This document shows positions 13,701 to 27,489 of a stretch of 64,000 nt of DNA, in pieces. Where the stretch lies: the NCBI GenBank assembly GCA_028752905.1, contig JAQNBH010000011.1, positions 21,986,841 through 22,050,840 on the forward strand, in the 5' to 3' direction. The notes under the pieces are model-generated. The model worked only from the letters and a program-made list of their open reading frames with translations, was not told the origin of the DNA and made no database searches. A program made the translations under genes and the position numbers. Source of the stretch: Cladorhizidae sp. MBARI D1340-BT2. Taxonomy: Eukaryota; Porifera; Demospongiae; Poecilosclerida; Cladorhizidae. The stretch's first letter is position 1. Each line of letters begins with the position of its first letter.

Positions 13701-16011
13701 TTAGGTATACCCAAGCAGTTGATGCAACCTAGGTATACCCAGGCATTTGATGCAACCTAGGTATACCCAGGCAGTTGATGCAACCTAGGTATACCCAGGC
13801 AGTTGATGCAAACTAGGTATAGCCAGGCACTTGATGCACCCTAAGTATAGCCAGGCAGTGATGCAACCTAGGTACATCCAGGCAGTTGATGCAACCTTGG
13901 ATACCCAGGCAGTTGAATCAACCTAGGTATAAACAGGCAGTTGAAGCAACCTAGGTATACCCAGGCAGTTGATGCAACCTACGTATACCCAGGCAGATGA
14001 TGCAACCTACGTATACCCATGCAGTTGATGTAAACTAGGTATAACCAGGCAGCTGATACAATCTAGGTATACCCAGGCAGTTGATGCAACCTAGGTATAC
14101 CCAGGTAGCTGATTCATCAACCTAGGTATACCCAAGCAGTTGATGCAACCTATGTATGCCCACGCAGCTAATACAACCTAGGTATACCCAGGCAGTTGAT
14201 GCAACTTAGGTATACACAGGCAGCTGATACATTCTAGGTATACCCAGGCAATTGATTCAACCTAGGTATACCCAGGCAGTTGATTCAACCTAGGTATACC
14301 CAGGCAGCTGATGCAACCTAGGTATACCCAGGCAGTTGATGCAACCTAGATATACTCAGGCAGTTGGTGCAACCTATGGATACCCAGACAGTTGAAGCAA
14401 CCAAGGTTTACCCAGGCAGTTGATCCAACCTGGGTATACCCAGTCAGTTGATGCCACCTAGGTATACCCATGCAGTTCATACAACCTATGTATACCAGGC
14501 AATTGATGCAACCTAGGTATATGCAGGTAGATGATGCAATTAGGTATACCCAAGCAGTGGATGCAACCTAGGTATACCCAGACAGCTGATGCAACATAGG
14601 TATAACCCAGGCAGTTGATGCAACCTAGGTATACCCAGGCAGCTGATGTAACCTAAGTATACACAGGCAATGGATGCAACCTAGGTATAGCCAGGCAGCT
14701 GATGCAACATAGGTATACCCAGGCAGTTGATGCAACCTAGGTATACCCAGGCAGCTGATGTAACCTAACAATATACAGGCAATCGATGCAACCTAGGTAT
14801 AGCCAGGCAGCTGATGCCGACTAGGTATACTCAGGCAATTGATGCAACCTAGGTATAACCTGGCAGCTGATGCAACCTAAGTATACCCAGGAAGCTGATA
14901 AAACCTAGGTATATTCAGACAGTTGATGCAACCTAGGTATACCCAAGCAGTCGATGCAATCTAGGTATATCTAGGCAGTTGATGCAACATAGGTATACCC
15001 AGGCAGTTGATGCAACCTAGGTATACCCACCCAGGCAGCTGATGTAACCTAAGAATACACAGGCAATGGATGCAACCGAGGTATAGCCAGGCATCTGATA
15101 CATACAAGGTATACTCAGGCAATTGATGCAATCTAGGTATACCCAGGCAGCTGATGCAACCTAAGTATACCTAGGAAGCTGATACAACCTAGGTATACTC
15201 AGACAGATGATGCAACCTAGGTAAACCCAGGAAGCTGATACAATCAAGGTATACCCAGGCAATTGATGAAACCTAGGTATATCCAGGAAGCTGATACAAC
15301 CTAGGTATACCCAGGCAGTTAATGTAACCTAGGTATACCAAGGCAGTTGAATCAACCTAGGTATACACAGGCAGTTGAAGCAACCTAGGTATAACCAGGT
15401 AGCTAATTCAACCTAGGTATACCCAGGCAGTTGATGCAACCTATGTATGCCCAGGCAGCTGATACAATCTAGGTATACCCAGGCAGTTGATGCAACCTAG
15501 GTATACACAGGCAGCTGATACATTCTAGGTATACCCAGGCAATTGATGCAACCTAGGTATACCCAGGCAGTTGATTCAACCTAGGTATACCCAGGCAGCT
15601 GATGCAACCTAGGTATACCCAGGCAGTTGATGCAACCTAGATATACTCAGGCAGTTGGTACAGCCTATGGATACCCAGACAGTTGATGCAACCAAGGTTT
15701 ACCCAGGCAGTTGATCTAACCTGGGTATACCCAGTCAGTTGATGCAACCTAGGTATACCCATGCAGTTGATACAACCTATGTATACCAGGCAGTTGATGC
15801 AACCTAGGTATATGCAGGTAGATGATGCAATTAGGTATACCCAAGCAGTGGATGCAACCTAGGTATACCCAGACAGCTGATGCAACATAGGTATAACCCA
15901 GGCAGTTGATGCAACCTAGGTATACCCAGGCAGCTGATGTAACCTAAGTACACACAGGCAATGGATGCAACCTAGGTATAGCCAGGCAGCTGATGCAACA
16001 TAGGTATACCC
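10786..16011 (+). repeat. 5.37-kb higher-order repeat, copy 1
   Basis: This copy aligns with 16159-21385 at an offset of 5373-5374 bp. The one-base change in offset comes from an extra A near 16669. Shared private variants include a GATGATACAA monomer (12387/17761), a GCATTTGTTGCAGCC monomer (about 13269/18643) and a GATGCCGACTAGG monomer (about 14814/20187). The right end is set by CCCATG at 16011 against CCCAGG at 21385. Confidence 0.88.
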
Positions 16012-16158
16012 ATGCAGTTGATGCAACCTAGGTATAACCAGGCAGCTGATACAATCTAGGTATACCCAGGCAGTTGATGCAACCTAGGTATACCCAGGTA
16101 GCTGATTCATCAACCTCGGGTATACCCAAGCAGTTGATGCAACCTATGTATGCCCAGG

Positions 16159-19100
16159 CAGCTGATGCAACCTAGGTATACCCAGGCAGCTGATGCAACC
16201 TAAGTATACCTAGGAAGCTGATACAACCTAGGTATACTCAGACAGATGATGCAACCTAGGTATACCCAGGAAGCTGATACAATCAAGGTATACCCAGGCA
16301 ATTGATGAAACCTAGGTATATCCAGGAAGCTGATACAACCTAGGTATACCCAGGCAGTTAATGCAACCTAGGTATACCCAGGCATTTGATGCAACCTAGG
16401 TATACCCAGGCAGTTGATGGAACCTAGGTATACCCAGGCAGTTGATGCAAACTAGGTATAGCCAGGCAGTTGATGCAACCTAGGTATACCCAGGCAGTTG
16501 ATGCAAACTATGTATAGCCAGGCACTTGATGCAACCTAAGTATAGCCAAGCAGTGATGCAACCTAGGTACACCCAGGCAGTTGATGCGACCTAGGATACC
16601 CAGGCAGTTGAATCAACCTAGGTATACACAGGCAGTTGATGCAAACTAGGTATAACCAGGCAGCTGAATACAATCTAGGTATACCCAGGCAGTTAATGCA
16701 ACCTAGGTATACCCAGGTAGCTGATTCATCAACCTAGGTATACCCAAGCAGTTGATGCAACCTATGTATGCCCAGGCAGCTGATACAACCTAGGTATACC
16801 CAGGCAGTTGATGCAACTTAGGTATACACAGGCAGCTGATACATTCTAGGTATACCCAGGCAATTGATGCAACCTAGGTATACCCAGGCAGTTGATTCAA
16901 CCTAGGTATACCCAGGCAGTTGATGCAACCTAGATATACTCAGGCAGTTGGTGCAACCTATGGATACCCAGACAGTTGATGCAACCAAGGTTTACCCAGG
17001 CAGTTGATCCAACCTGGGTATACCCAGTCAGTTGATGCAACCTAGGTATACCCATGCAGTTGATACAACCTATGTATACCAGGCAGTTGATGCAACCTAG
17101 GTATATGCAGGTAGATGATGCAATTAGGTATACCCAAGCAGTGGATGCAACCTAGGTATAGCCAGACAGCTGATGCAACATAGGTATAACCCAGGCAGTT
17201 GAAGCAACCTAGGTATACCCAGGCAGTTGATGCAACCTACGTATACCCTGGCAGCTGATGCAACCTACGTATACCCATGCAGTTGATGCAACCTAGGTAT
17301 AACCAGGCAGCTGATACAATCTAGGTATACCCAGGCAGTTGATGCAACCTAGGTATACCCAGGTAGCTGATTCATCAACCTAGGTATACCCAAGCAGTTG
17401 ATGCAACCTATGTATGCACAGGCAGTTGATGCAACCTAGGTATACCCAGGCAGCTGATGCAACCTAAGTATATCTAGGAAGCTGATACAACCTAGGTATA
17501 CTCAGACAAATGATGCAACCTAGGTATACCTAGGAAGCTGATACAATCAAGGTATACCCAGGCAATTGATGAAACCTAGGTATATCCAGGAAGCTGATAC
17601 AACCTAGGTATACCCAGGCAGTTAATGCAACCTAGGTATACCCAGGCATTTGATGCAACCTAGGTATACCCAGGCAGTTGATGGAACCTAGGTATACCCA
17701 GGCAGTTGATGCAAACTAGGTATAGCCAGGCAGTTGATGCAACCTAGGTATACCCAGGCAGATGATACAACCTAGGTATACCCAGGCAATTGATGCAACC
17801 TAGGTATACCCAGGCAGTTGATTCAACCTAGGTATACCAAGGCAGCTGATGCAACCTAGGTATACCCAGGCAGTTGGTGCAACCTAGATATACTCAGGCA
17901 GTTGGTGCAACCTAGGTATACCCAGACAATTGATGCAACCAAGGTATACCCAGGCAGTTGATCCGACCTGGGTATACCCAGTCAGTTGATGCAACCTAGG
18001 TATACCCACGCAGCTGATGCAACCTAGGTATAGCCAGGCAGTTGATACAACCTATGTATACCAGGCAGTTGATGCAACCTAGGTATATGCAGGTAGATGA
18101 TGCAATTAGGTATACCCAAGCAGTGGATGCAACCTAGGTATACCCAGACAGCTGATGCAACATGGGTATAACCCAGGCAGTTGATGCAACCTAGGTATAC
18201 CCAGGCAGCTGATGTAACCTAAGTATACACAGGCAATGGATGCAACCTAGGTATAGCCAGGCAATTAATAGAACCTAGGTATTCCCAGGCAGTTGATGCA
18301 ACCTAGGTATACCCAGACAGCTGATGTAACATAGGTATACCCAGGCAGTTGATGCAACCTAGGTATACCCAGGCAGCTGATGTAACCTAAGAATACACAG
18401 GCAATGGATGCAACCGAGGTATAGCCAGGCATCTGATGCATACTAGGTATACTCAGGCAATTGATGCAACCTAGGTATACCCAGGAAGTTGATGTACCCT
18501 AGAAATACTCAGGCAGTTGATGCAACCTAGGCAGTTGATGCAACCTAGGTATACCTAGGCAATTGATGCAACCTAGGTATACCCAGGCAGTTGATGAAAC
18601 GTAGGTGTACCCTGGCTGCTGATGCAACCTAGGTATACCCAGGCATTTGTTGCAGCCTATGTATATCCAGGCAGCTGATGCAACCTAGGTATACCCAAGC
18701 AGTTGATGCAACCTAGGTATAAACAGGCAGTTGTTGCAATCTAGGTATACTCAGACAGTTGATGCAACCTAGGTATAAAGAGACAGTTGATTCAACCTAG
18801 GTATAGCCAGGCAGTTGATGCAACCTAGGTTTACCCGGGCAGTTGATGCAACCTAGGTATAGCCAGGCAGTTGATGCAACCTAAATATAGCCAGGCAGTG
18901 ATAAAACCTAGGCTATACACAGGCACTTGATGCAACCTAGGTATAGCCAGGCAGTTAATGCAACCTAGTATACTCAGGCAGTTGATGCAATCTAGGAATA
19001 ACCAGGCAGTTGATGCATCCTAGGTATACCCAGGCAGTTGATGCAACTAGGTATACCTATGCAGCTGATGTAATTTAGGTATACCCAAGCAGTTGATGCA

Positions 19101-21385
19101 ACCTAGGTATACCCAGGCATTTGATGCAACCTAGGTATACCCAGGCAGTTGATGCAACCTAGGTATACCCAGGCAGTTGATGCAAACTAGGTATAGCCAG
19201 GCACTTGATGCACCCTAAGTATAGCCAGGCAGTGATGCAACCTAGGTACATCCAGGCAGTTGATGCAACCTTGGATACCCAGGCAGTTGAATCAACCTAG
19301 GTATAAACAGGCAGTTGAAGCAACCTAGGTATACCCAGGCAGTTGATGCAACCTACGTATACCCAGGCAGATGATGCAACCTACGTATACCCATGCAGTT
19401 GATGTAAACTAGGTATAACCAGGCAGCTGATACAATCTAGGTATACCCAGGCAGTTGATGCAACCTAGGTATACCCAGGTAGCTGATTCATCAACCTAGG
19501 TATACCCAAGCAGTTGATGCAACCTATGTATGCCCACGCAGCTGATACAACCTAGGTATACCCAGGCAGTTGATGCAACTTAGGTATACACAGGCAGCTG
19601 ATACATTCTAGGTATACCCAGGCAATTGATTCAACCTAGGTATACCCAGGCAGTTGATTCAACCTAGGTATACCCAGGCAGCTGATGCAACCTAGGTATA
19701 CCCAGGCAGTTGATGCAACCTAGATATACTCAGGCAGTTGGTGCAACCTATGGATACCCAGACAGTTGAAGCAACCAAGGTTTACCCAGGCAGTTGATCC
19801 AACCTGGGTATACCCAGTCAGTTGATGCCACCTAGGTATACCCATGCAGTTCATACAACCTATGTATACCAGGCAATTGATGCAACCTAGGTATATGCAG
19901 GTAGATGATGCAATTAGGTATACCCAAGCAGTGGATGCAACCTAGGTATACCCAGACAGCTGATGCAACATAGGTATAACCCAGGCAGTTGATGCAACCT
20001 AGGTATACCCAGGCAGCTGATGTAACCTAAGTATACACAGGCAATGGATGCAACCTAGGTATAGCCAGGCAGCTGATGCAACATAGGTATACCCAGGCAG
20101 TTGATGCAACCTAGGTATACCCAGGCAGCTGATGTAACCTAACAATATACAGGCAATCGATGCAACCTAGGTATAGCCAGGCAGCTGATGCCGACTAGGT
20201 ATACTCAGGCAATTGATGCAACCTAGGTATAACCTGGCAGCTGATGCAACCTAAGTATACCCAGGAAGCTGATAAAACCTAGGTATATTCAGACAGTTGA
20301 TGCAACCTAGGTATACCCAAGCAGTCGATGCAATCTAGGTATATCTAGGCAGTTGATGCAACATAGGTATACCCAGGCAGTTGATGCAACCTAGGTATAC
20401 CCACCCAGGCAGCTGATGTAACCTAAGAATACACAGGCAATGGATGCAACCGAGGTATAGCCAGGCATCTGATACATACAAGGTATACTCAGGCAATTGA
20501 TGCAATCTAGGTATACCCAGGCAGCTGATGCAACCTAAGTATACCTAGGAAGCTGATACAACCTAGGTATACTCAGACAGATGATGCAACCTAGGTAAAC
20601 CCAGGAAGCTGATACAATCAAGGTATACCCAGGCAATTGATGAAACCTAGGTATATCCAGGAAGCTGATACAACCTAGGTATACCCAGGCAGTTAATGTA
20701 ACCTAGGTATACCAAGGCAGTTGAATCAACCTAGGTATACACAGGCAGTTGAAGCAACCTAGGTATAACCAGGTAGCTAATTCAACCTAGGTATACCCAG
20801 GCAGTTGATGCAACCTATGTATGCCCAGGCAGCTGATACAATCTAGGTATACCCAGGCAGTTGATGCAACCTAGGTATACACAGGCAGCTGATACATTCT
20901 AGGTATACCCAGGCAATTGATGCAACCTAGGTATACCCAGGCAGTTGATTCAACCTAGGTATACCCAGGCAGCTGATGCAACCTAGGTATACCCAGGCAG
21001 TTGATGCAACCTAGATATACTCAGGCAGTTGGTACAGCCTATGGATACCCAGACAGTTGATGCAACCAAGGTTTACCCAGGCAGTTGATCTAACCTGGGT
21101 ATACCCAGTCAGTTGATGCAACCTAGGTATACCCATGCAGTTGATACAACCTATGTATACCAGGCAGTTGATGCAACCTAGGTATATGCAGGTAGATGAT
21201 GCAATTAGGTATACCCAAGCAGTGGATGCAACCTAGGTATACCCAGACAGCTGATGCAACATAGGTATAACCCAGGCAGTTGATGCAACCTAGGTATACC
21301 CAGGCAGCTGATGTAACCTAAGTACACACAGGCAATGGATGCAACCTAGGTATAGCCAGGCAGCTGATGCAACATAGGTATACCC
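16159..21385 (+). repeat. 5.37-kb higher-order repeat, copy 2
   Basis: Near-identical to 10786-16011 and separated from it by about 147 bp of other monomers (16012-16158). After 21385 the sequence switches to the block type seen at 4.1-10.5 kb, so different higher-order families alternate along the array. Confidence 0.88.
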
Positions 21386-21689
21386 AGGCAGTTGATGCAA
21401 CCTAGGTATACCCAGGCAGCTAATGTAACCTAACAATATACAGGCAATCGATGCAACCTAGGTATAGCCAGGCAGCTGATGCATACTAGGTATACTCAGG
21501 CAATTGATGCAACCTAGGAAAAACCTGGCAGCTGATGCAACCTAAGTATACCCAGGAAGCTGATAAAACCTAGGTATATTCAGACAGTTGATGCAACCTA
21601 GGTATACCCAAGCAGTCGATGCAATCTAGGTATATCTAGGCAGTTGATGCAACATAGGTATACCCAGGCAGTTGATGCAACCTAGGTAT

Positions 21690-23800
21690 ACCCACCCAGG
21701 CAGCTGATGTAACCTAAGAATACACAGACAATGGATGCAACCGAGGTATAGCCAGGCATCTGATACATACTAGGTATACTCAGGCAATTGATGCAACCTT
21801 GGTATACCCAGGCAGCTGATGCAACCTAAGTATACCTAGGAAGCTGATACAACCTAGGTATACTCAGACAGATGATGCAACCTAGGTATACCCAGTAAGC
21901 TGATACAATCAAGGTATACCCAGGCAATTGATGAAACCTAGGTATATCCAGGAAGCTGATACAACCTAGGTATACCTAGGCAGTTAATGCAACTTAGGTA
22001 TACCCAGGCATTTGATGCAACCTAGGTATACCCAGGCAGTTGATGGAACCTAGGTATACCCAGGCAGTTGATGCAAACTAGGTATAGCCAGGCTGTTGAT
22101 GCAACCTAGGTATACCCAGGCAGTTGATGCAAACTATGTATAGCCAGGCACTTGATGCAACCTAAGTATAACGAGGCAGTGATGCAACCTAGGTACACCC
22201 AGGCAGTTGAATCAACCTAGGTATACACAGGCAGTTGAAGCAACCTAGGTATACCCAGGCAGTTGAAGCAACCTACGTATACCCAGGCAGCTGATGCAAC
22301 CTACGTATACCCATGCAGTTGATGCAAACTAGGTATAACCAGGCAGCTGATACAATCTAGGTATACCCATGCAGTTGATACAACCTATGTATACCAGGCA
22401 CTTGATGCAACCTAGGTATATGCAGGTAGATGATGCAATTAGGTATACCCAAGCAGTGGATGCAACCTAGGTATACCCAGACAGCTGATGCAACATAGGT
22501 ATAACCCAGGCAGTTGAAGCAATCTAGGTATACCCAGGCAGTTGATGCAACCTACGTATACCCTGGCAGCTGATGCAACCTACATATACCCATGCAGTTG
22601 ATGCAACCTAGGTATAACCAGGCAGCTGATACAATCTAGGTATACCCAGGCAGTTGATGCAACCTAGATATACCCAGGTAGCTGATTCATCAACATAGGT
22701 ATACCCAAGCAGTTGATGCAACCTATGTATGCCCAGGCAGCTGATGCAACCTAGGTATACCCAGGCAGCTGATGCAACCTAAGTATACCTAGGAAGCTGA
22801 TACAACCTAGGTATACTCAGACAGATGATGCAACCTAGGTATACCCAGGAAGCTGATACAATCAAGGTATACCCAGGCAATTGATGAAACCTAGGTATAT
22901 CCAGGAAGCTGATACAACCTAGGTATACCCAGGCAGTTAATGCAACCTAGGTATACCCAGGCATTTGATACAACCTAGGTATACCCAGGCAGTTAATGCA
23001 ACCTAGGTATACCCAGGCATTTGATGCAACCTAGGTATACCCAGGCAGTTGATGGAACCTAGGTATACCCAGGCAGTTGATGCAAACTAGGTATAGCCAG
23101 GCAGTTGATGCAACTAAGGTATACCCAGGCAGTTGATGCAAACTATGTATAGCCAGGCACTTGATGCAACCTAAGTATAGCCAGGCAGTGATGCAACCTA
23201 GGTACACCCAGGCAGTTGATGCGACCTAGGATACCCAGGCAGTTGAATCAACCTAGTTATACACAGGCAGTTGAAGCAACCTAGGTATACCCAGGCAGTT
23301 GATGCAACCTACGTATACCCAGGCAGCTGATGCAACCTACGTATACCCATGCAGTTGATGCAACCTAGGTATAACCAGGCAGCTGATACAATCTAGGTAT
23401 ACCCAGGCAGTTGATGCAACCTAGGTAAACCCAGGTAGCTGATTCATTAACCTAGGTATACCCAAGCAGTTGATGCAACCTATGTATGCCCAGGCAGCTG
23501 ATACAACCTAGGTATACCCAGGCAGTTGATGCAACCTAGGTATACACAGACAGTTGGTGCAACCTATGGATACCCAGACAGTTGATGCAACCAAGGTTTA
23601 CCCAGGCAGTTGATCCAACCTGGGTATACCAAGTCAGTTGATTCAACCTAGGTATACCCATGCAGTTGATACAACATATGTATACCAGGCAGTTGATGCA
23701 ACCTAGGTATATGCAGGTAGATGATGCAATTAGGTATGCCCAAGCAGTGGATGCAATCTAGGTATACCCATACAGCTGATGCAACATAGTTATAAACCAG
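21690..23800 (+). repeat. Diverged relative of the 2160-bp block
   Basis: It resembles 4158-6270 at offsets of about 17533 to 17562, starting from the CCCACCC monomer at 21691. It lacks one monomer present in the others near 22203. It shows more substitutions than the copies at 4-10 kb, so it belongs to an older round of amplification. Confidence 0.6.
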
Positions 23801-26049
23801 GCAGTTGATGCAACCTAGGTATACCCAGGCAGCTGATGTAACCTAAGTATACACAGGCAATGGATGCAACCTAGGTATAGCCAGGCAGCTGATGCAACAT
23901 AGGTATACCCAGGCAGTTGATGCAACCTAGGTATACCCAGGCAGCTGATGTAACCTAACAATATACAGGCAATCGATGCAACCTAGGTATAGCCAGGCAG
24001 CTGATGCATACTAGGTATACTCAGGCAATTGATGCAACCTAGGTATAACCTGGCAGCTGATGCAACCTAAGTATACCCAGGAAGCTGATAAAACCTAGGT
24101 ATATTCAGACAGTTGATGCAACCTAGGTATACCCAAGCAGTCGATGCAATCTAGGTATATCTAGGCAGTTGATGCAACATAGGTATACCCAGGCAGTTGA
24201 TGCAACCTAGGTATACCCACCCAGGCAGCTGATATAACCTAAGAATACACAGGCAATGGATGCAACCGAGGTATAGCCAGGCATCTGATACATACTAGGT
24301 ATACTCAGGCAATTGATGCAACCTAGGTATACCCAGGCAGCTGATGCAACCTAAGTATACCTAGGAAGCTGATCGAACCTAGGTATACTCAGACAGATGA
24401 TGCAATCTAGGTATACCCAGGAAGCTGATACAATCAAGGTATACCCAGGCAATTGATGAAACCTAGGTATATCCAGGAAACTGATACAACCTAGGTATAC
24501 CCAGGCATTTGATGCAACCTAGGTATACCCAGGCAGTTGATGGAACCTAGGTATACCCAGGCAGTTGATGCAAACTAGGTATAGCCAGGCAGTAGATGCA
24601 ACCTAGGTATACCCAGGCAGTTGATGCAAACTATGAATAGCCAGGCACTTGATGCAACCTAAGTATAGCCAGGCAGTGATGCAACCTAGGTACACCCAGG
24701 CAGTTGATGCGACCTAGGATACCCAGGCAGTTGAATCAACCTAGGTATACACAGGCAGTTGAAGCAACCTAGGTATACCCAGGCAGTTGATGCAACCTAC
24801 GTATACCCAGGCAGCTGATGCAACCTACGTATACCCATGCAGTTGATGCAAACTAGGTATAACCAGGCAGCTGATACAATCTAGGTATACCCAGGCAGTT
24901 GATGCACCCTAGGTATACCCAGGTAGCTGATTCATCAACCTAGGTATACCCAAGCAGTTGATGCAACCTATGTATGCCCACGCAGCTGATACAACCTAGG
25001 TATACCCAGGCAGTTGATGCAACCTAGGTATACACAGGCAGCTGATACATTCTAGGTATACCCAGGCAATTGATGCAACCTAGGTATAACCAGGCAGTTG
25101 ATTCAACCTAGGTATACCCAGGCAGCTGATGCAACCTAGGTATACCCAGGCAGTTGATGCAACCTAGATATACTCAGGCAGTTGATGCAACCTATGGATA
25201 CCCACAGAGTTGATGCAACCAAGGTTTACCCAGGCAGTTGATCCAACCTGGGTATACCCAGTCAGTTGATGCAACCTAGGTATACCCATGCAGTTGATAC
25301 AAGCTATGTATACCAGGCAGTTAATGCAACCTAGGTATATGCAGGTAGATGATGCAATTAGGTATACCCAAGCAGTGGATGCAACCTAGGTATACCCAGA
25401 CAGCTGATGCAACATAGGTATAACCCAGGCAGTTGATGCAACCTAGGTATACCCAGGCAGCTGATGTAACCTAAGTATACACAGGCAATGGATGCAACCT
25501 AGGTATAGCCAGGCAGCTGATGCAACATAGGTATACCCAGGCAGTTGATGCAACCTAGGTATACCCAGGCAGCTGATGTAACCTAAGTATACACAGGCAA
25601 TGGATGCAACCTAGGTATAACCTGGCAGCTGATGAAACCTAAGTATACCCAGGAAGCTGATAAAACCTAGGTATATTCAGACAGTTGATGCAACCTAGGT
25701 ATACCCAAGCAATCGATGCAATCTAGGTATATCTAGGCAGTTGTTGCAACATAGGTATACCCACCCAGGCAGCTGATGTAACCTAAGAATACACAGGCAA
25801 TGGATGCAACCGAGGTATAGCCAGGCATCTGATACATAGTAGGTATATTCAGGCTATTGATGCAACCTAGGTATACCCAGGCAGCTGATGCAACCTAAGT
25901 ATACCTAGGAATCTGATACAACCTAGGTATACTCAGACAGATGATGCAACCTAGGTATACCCAGGAAGCTGATACAATCAAGGTATACCTAGGCAATTGA
26001 TGAAACTTAGGTATATCCAGGAAGCTGATACAACCTAGGTATACCCAGG

Positions 26050-27489
26050 CAGTTAATGCAACCTAGGTATACCAAGGCATCTGATACAATCTAGGTATAC
26101 CCAGGCAGTTGTATCAACCTAGGTATACACAGGCAGTTGAAGCAACCTAGGTATACCCAGGCAGTTGATGCAACCTACGTATACCCAGGCAGCTGATGCA
26201 ACCTAGGTATACCCATGCAGTTGATGAAACCTAGGTATACCCAGGCAGCTGATACAATCTAGGTATACCCAGGCAGTTGATGCAACCTAGGTATACCCAG
26301 TTAGCTGATTCAACCTAGGTATACCCAGGCAGTTGATGCAACCTATGTATGCCCAGGCAGCTGATACAATCTAGATATACCCAGGCAGTTGATGCAACCT
26401 AGGTATAAACAGGCAGCTGATACAATCTAGGTATACCCAGGAAATTGATGCAATCTAGGTAAACCCAGGCAGCTGATACAACCTAGGTATACCCAGGCAG
26501 ATGATACAACCCAGGCAATCATAGGGATACCCAGGCAGTTGATTCAACCTAGGTATACCCAGGCAGCTGATGCAAACTAGGTATACCCAGGCAGTTGATG
26601 CAACCTACGTATACCAGGCAGATGATGCAACCTAGATATACTCAGGCAGTTGATACAACCTATGTATACCAGGCAGTTGATGCAACCTAGGTATATGCAG
26701 GTAGATGATGCAATTAGGTACACCCAAGCAGTGGATGCAACCTAGGTATACCCAGACAGCTGATGCAACATAGGTATAACCCAGGCAGTTGATGCAACCT
26801 AGGTATACCCAGGCAGCTGATGTAACCTAAGTATCCACAGGCAATGGATGCAACCTAGGTATAGCCAGGCAGCTGATGCAACATAGGTATACCCAGGCAG
26901 TTGATGCAACCTAGGTATACCCAGGCAGCTGATGTAACCTAACAATATACAGGCAATTGATGCAACCTAGGTATAGCCAGGCAGCTGATGCATACTAGGT
27001 ATACTCAGGCAATTGATGCAACCTAGGTAAAACCTGGCAGCTGATGCAAGCTAAGTATACCCAGGAAGCTGATAAAACCTATGTATATTCAGACAGTTGA
27101 TGCAACCTAGGTATACCCAAGCAGTCGATGCAATCTAGGTATATCTAGGCAGTTGATGCAACATAGGTATACCCAGGCAGTTGATGCAACCTAGGTATAC
27201 CAACCCAGGCAGCTGATATAACCTAAGAATACACAGGCAATGGATGCAACCGAGGTATAGCCAGGCATCTGATACAAACTAGGTATACTCAGGCAATTGA
27301 TGCAACCTAGGTATACCCAGGCAGCTGATGCAACCTAAGTATACCTAGGAAGCTGATACAACCTAGGTATACTCAGACAGATGATGCAACCTAGGTATAC
27401 CCAGGAAGCTGATACAATCAAGGTATACCCAGGCAATTCATGAAACCTAGGTATATCCAGGAAGCTGATACAACCTAGGTAGACCCAGG
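26050..27489 (+). repeat. 1440-bp higher-order block, copy 1
   Basis: The block starts at a GTTAATGCAACC monomer followed by CCAAGGCATCTG, and contains a short TACAACCCAGGCAATC monomer with an ATAGGGATACC monomer at about 26505-26530. The next block start lies 1440 bp downstream, at about 27490. Related copies start at 32341, 36601 and 38041. This copy is the most diverged of the four. Confidence 0.7.
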
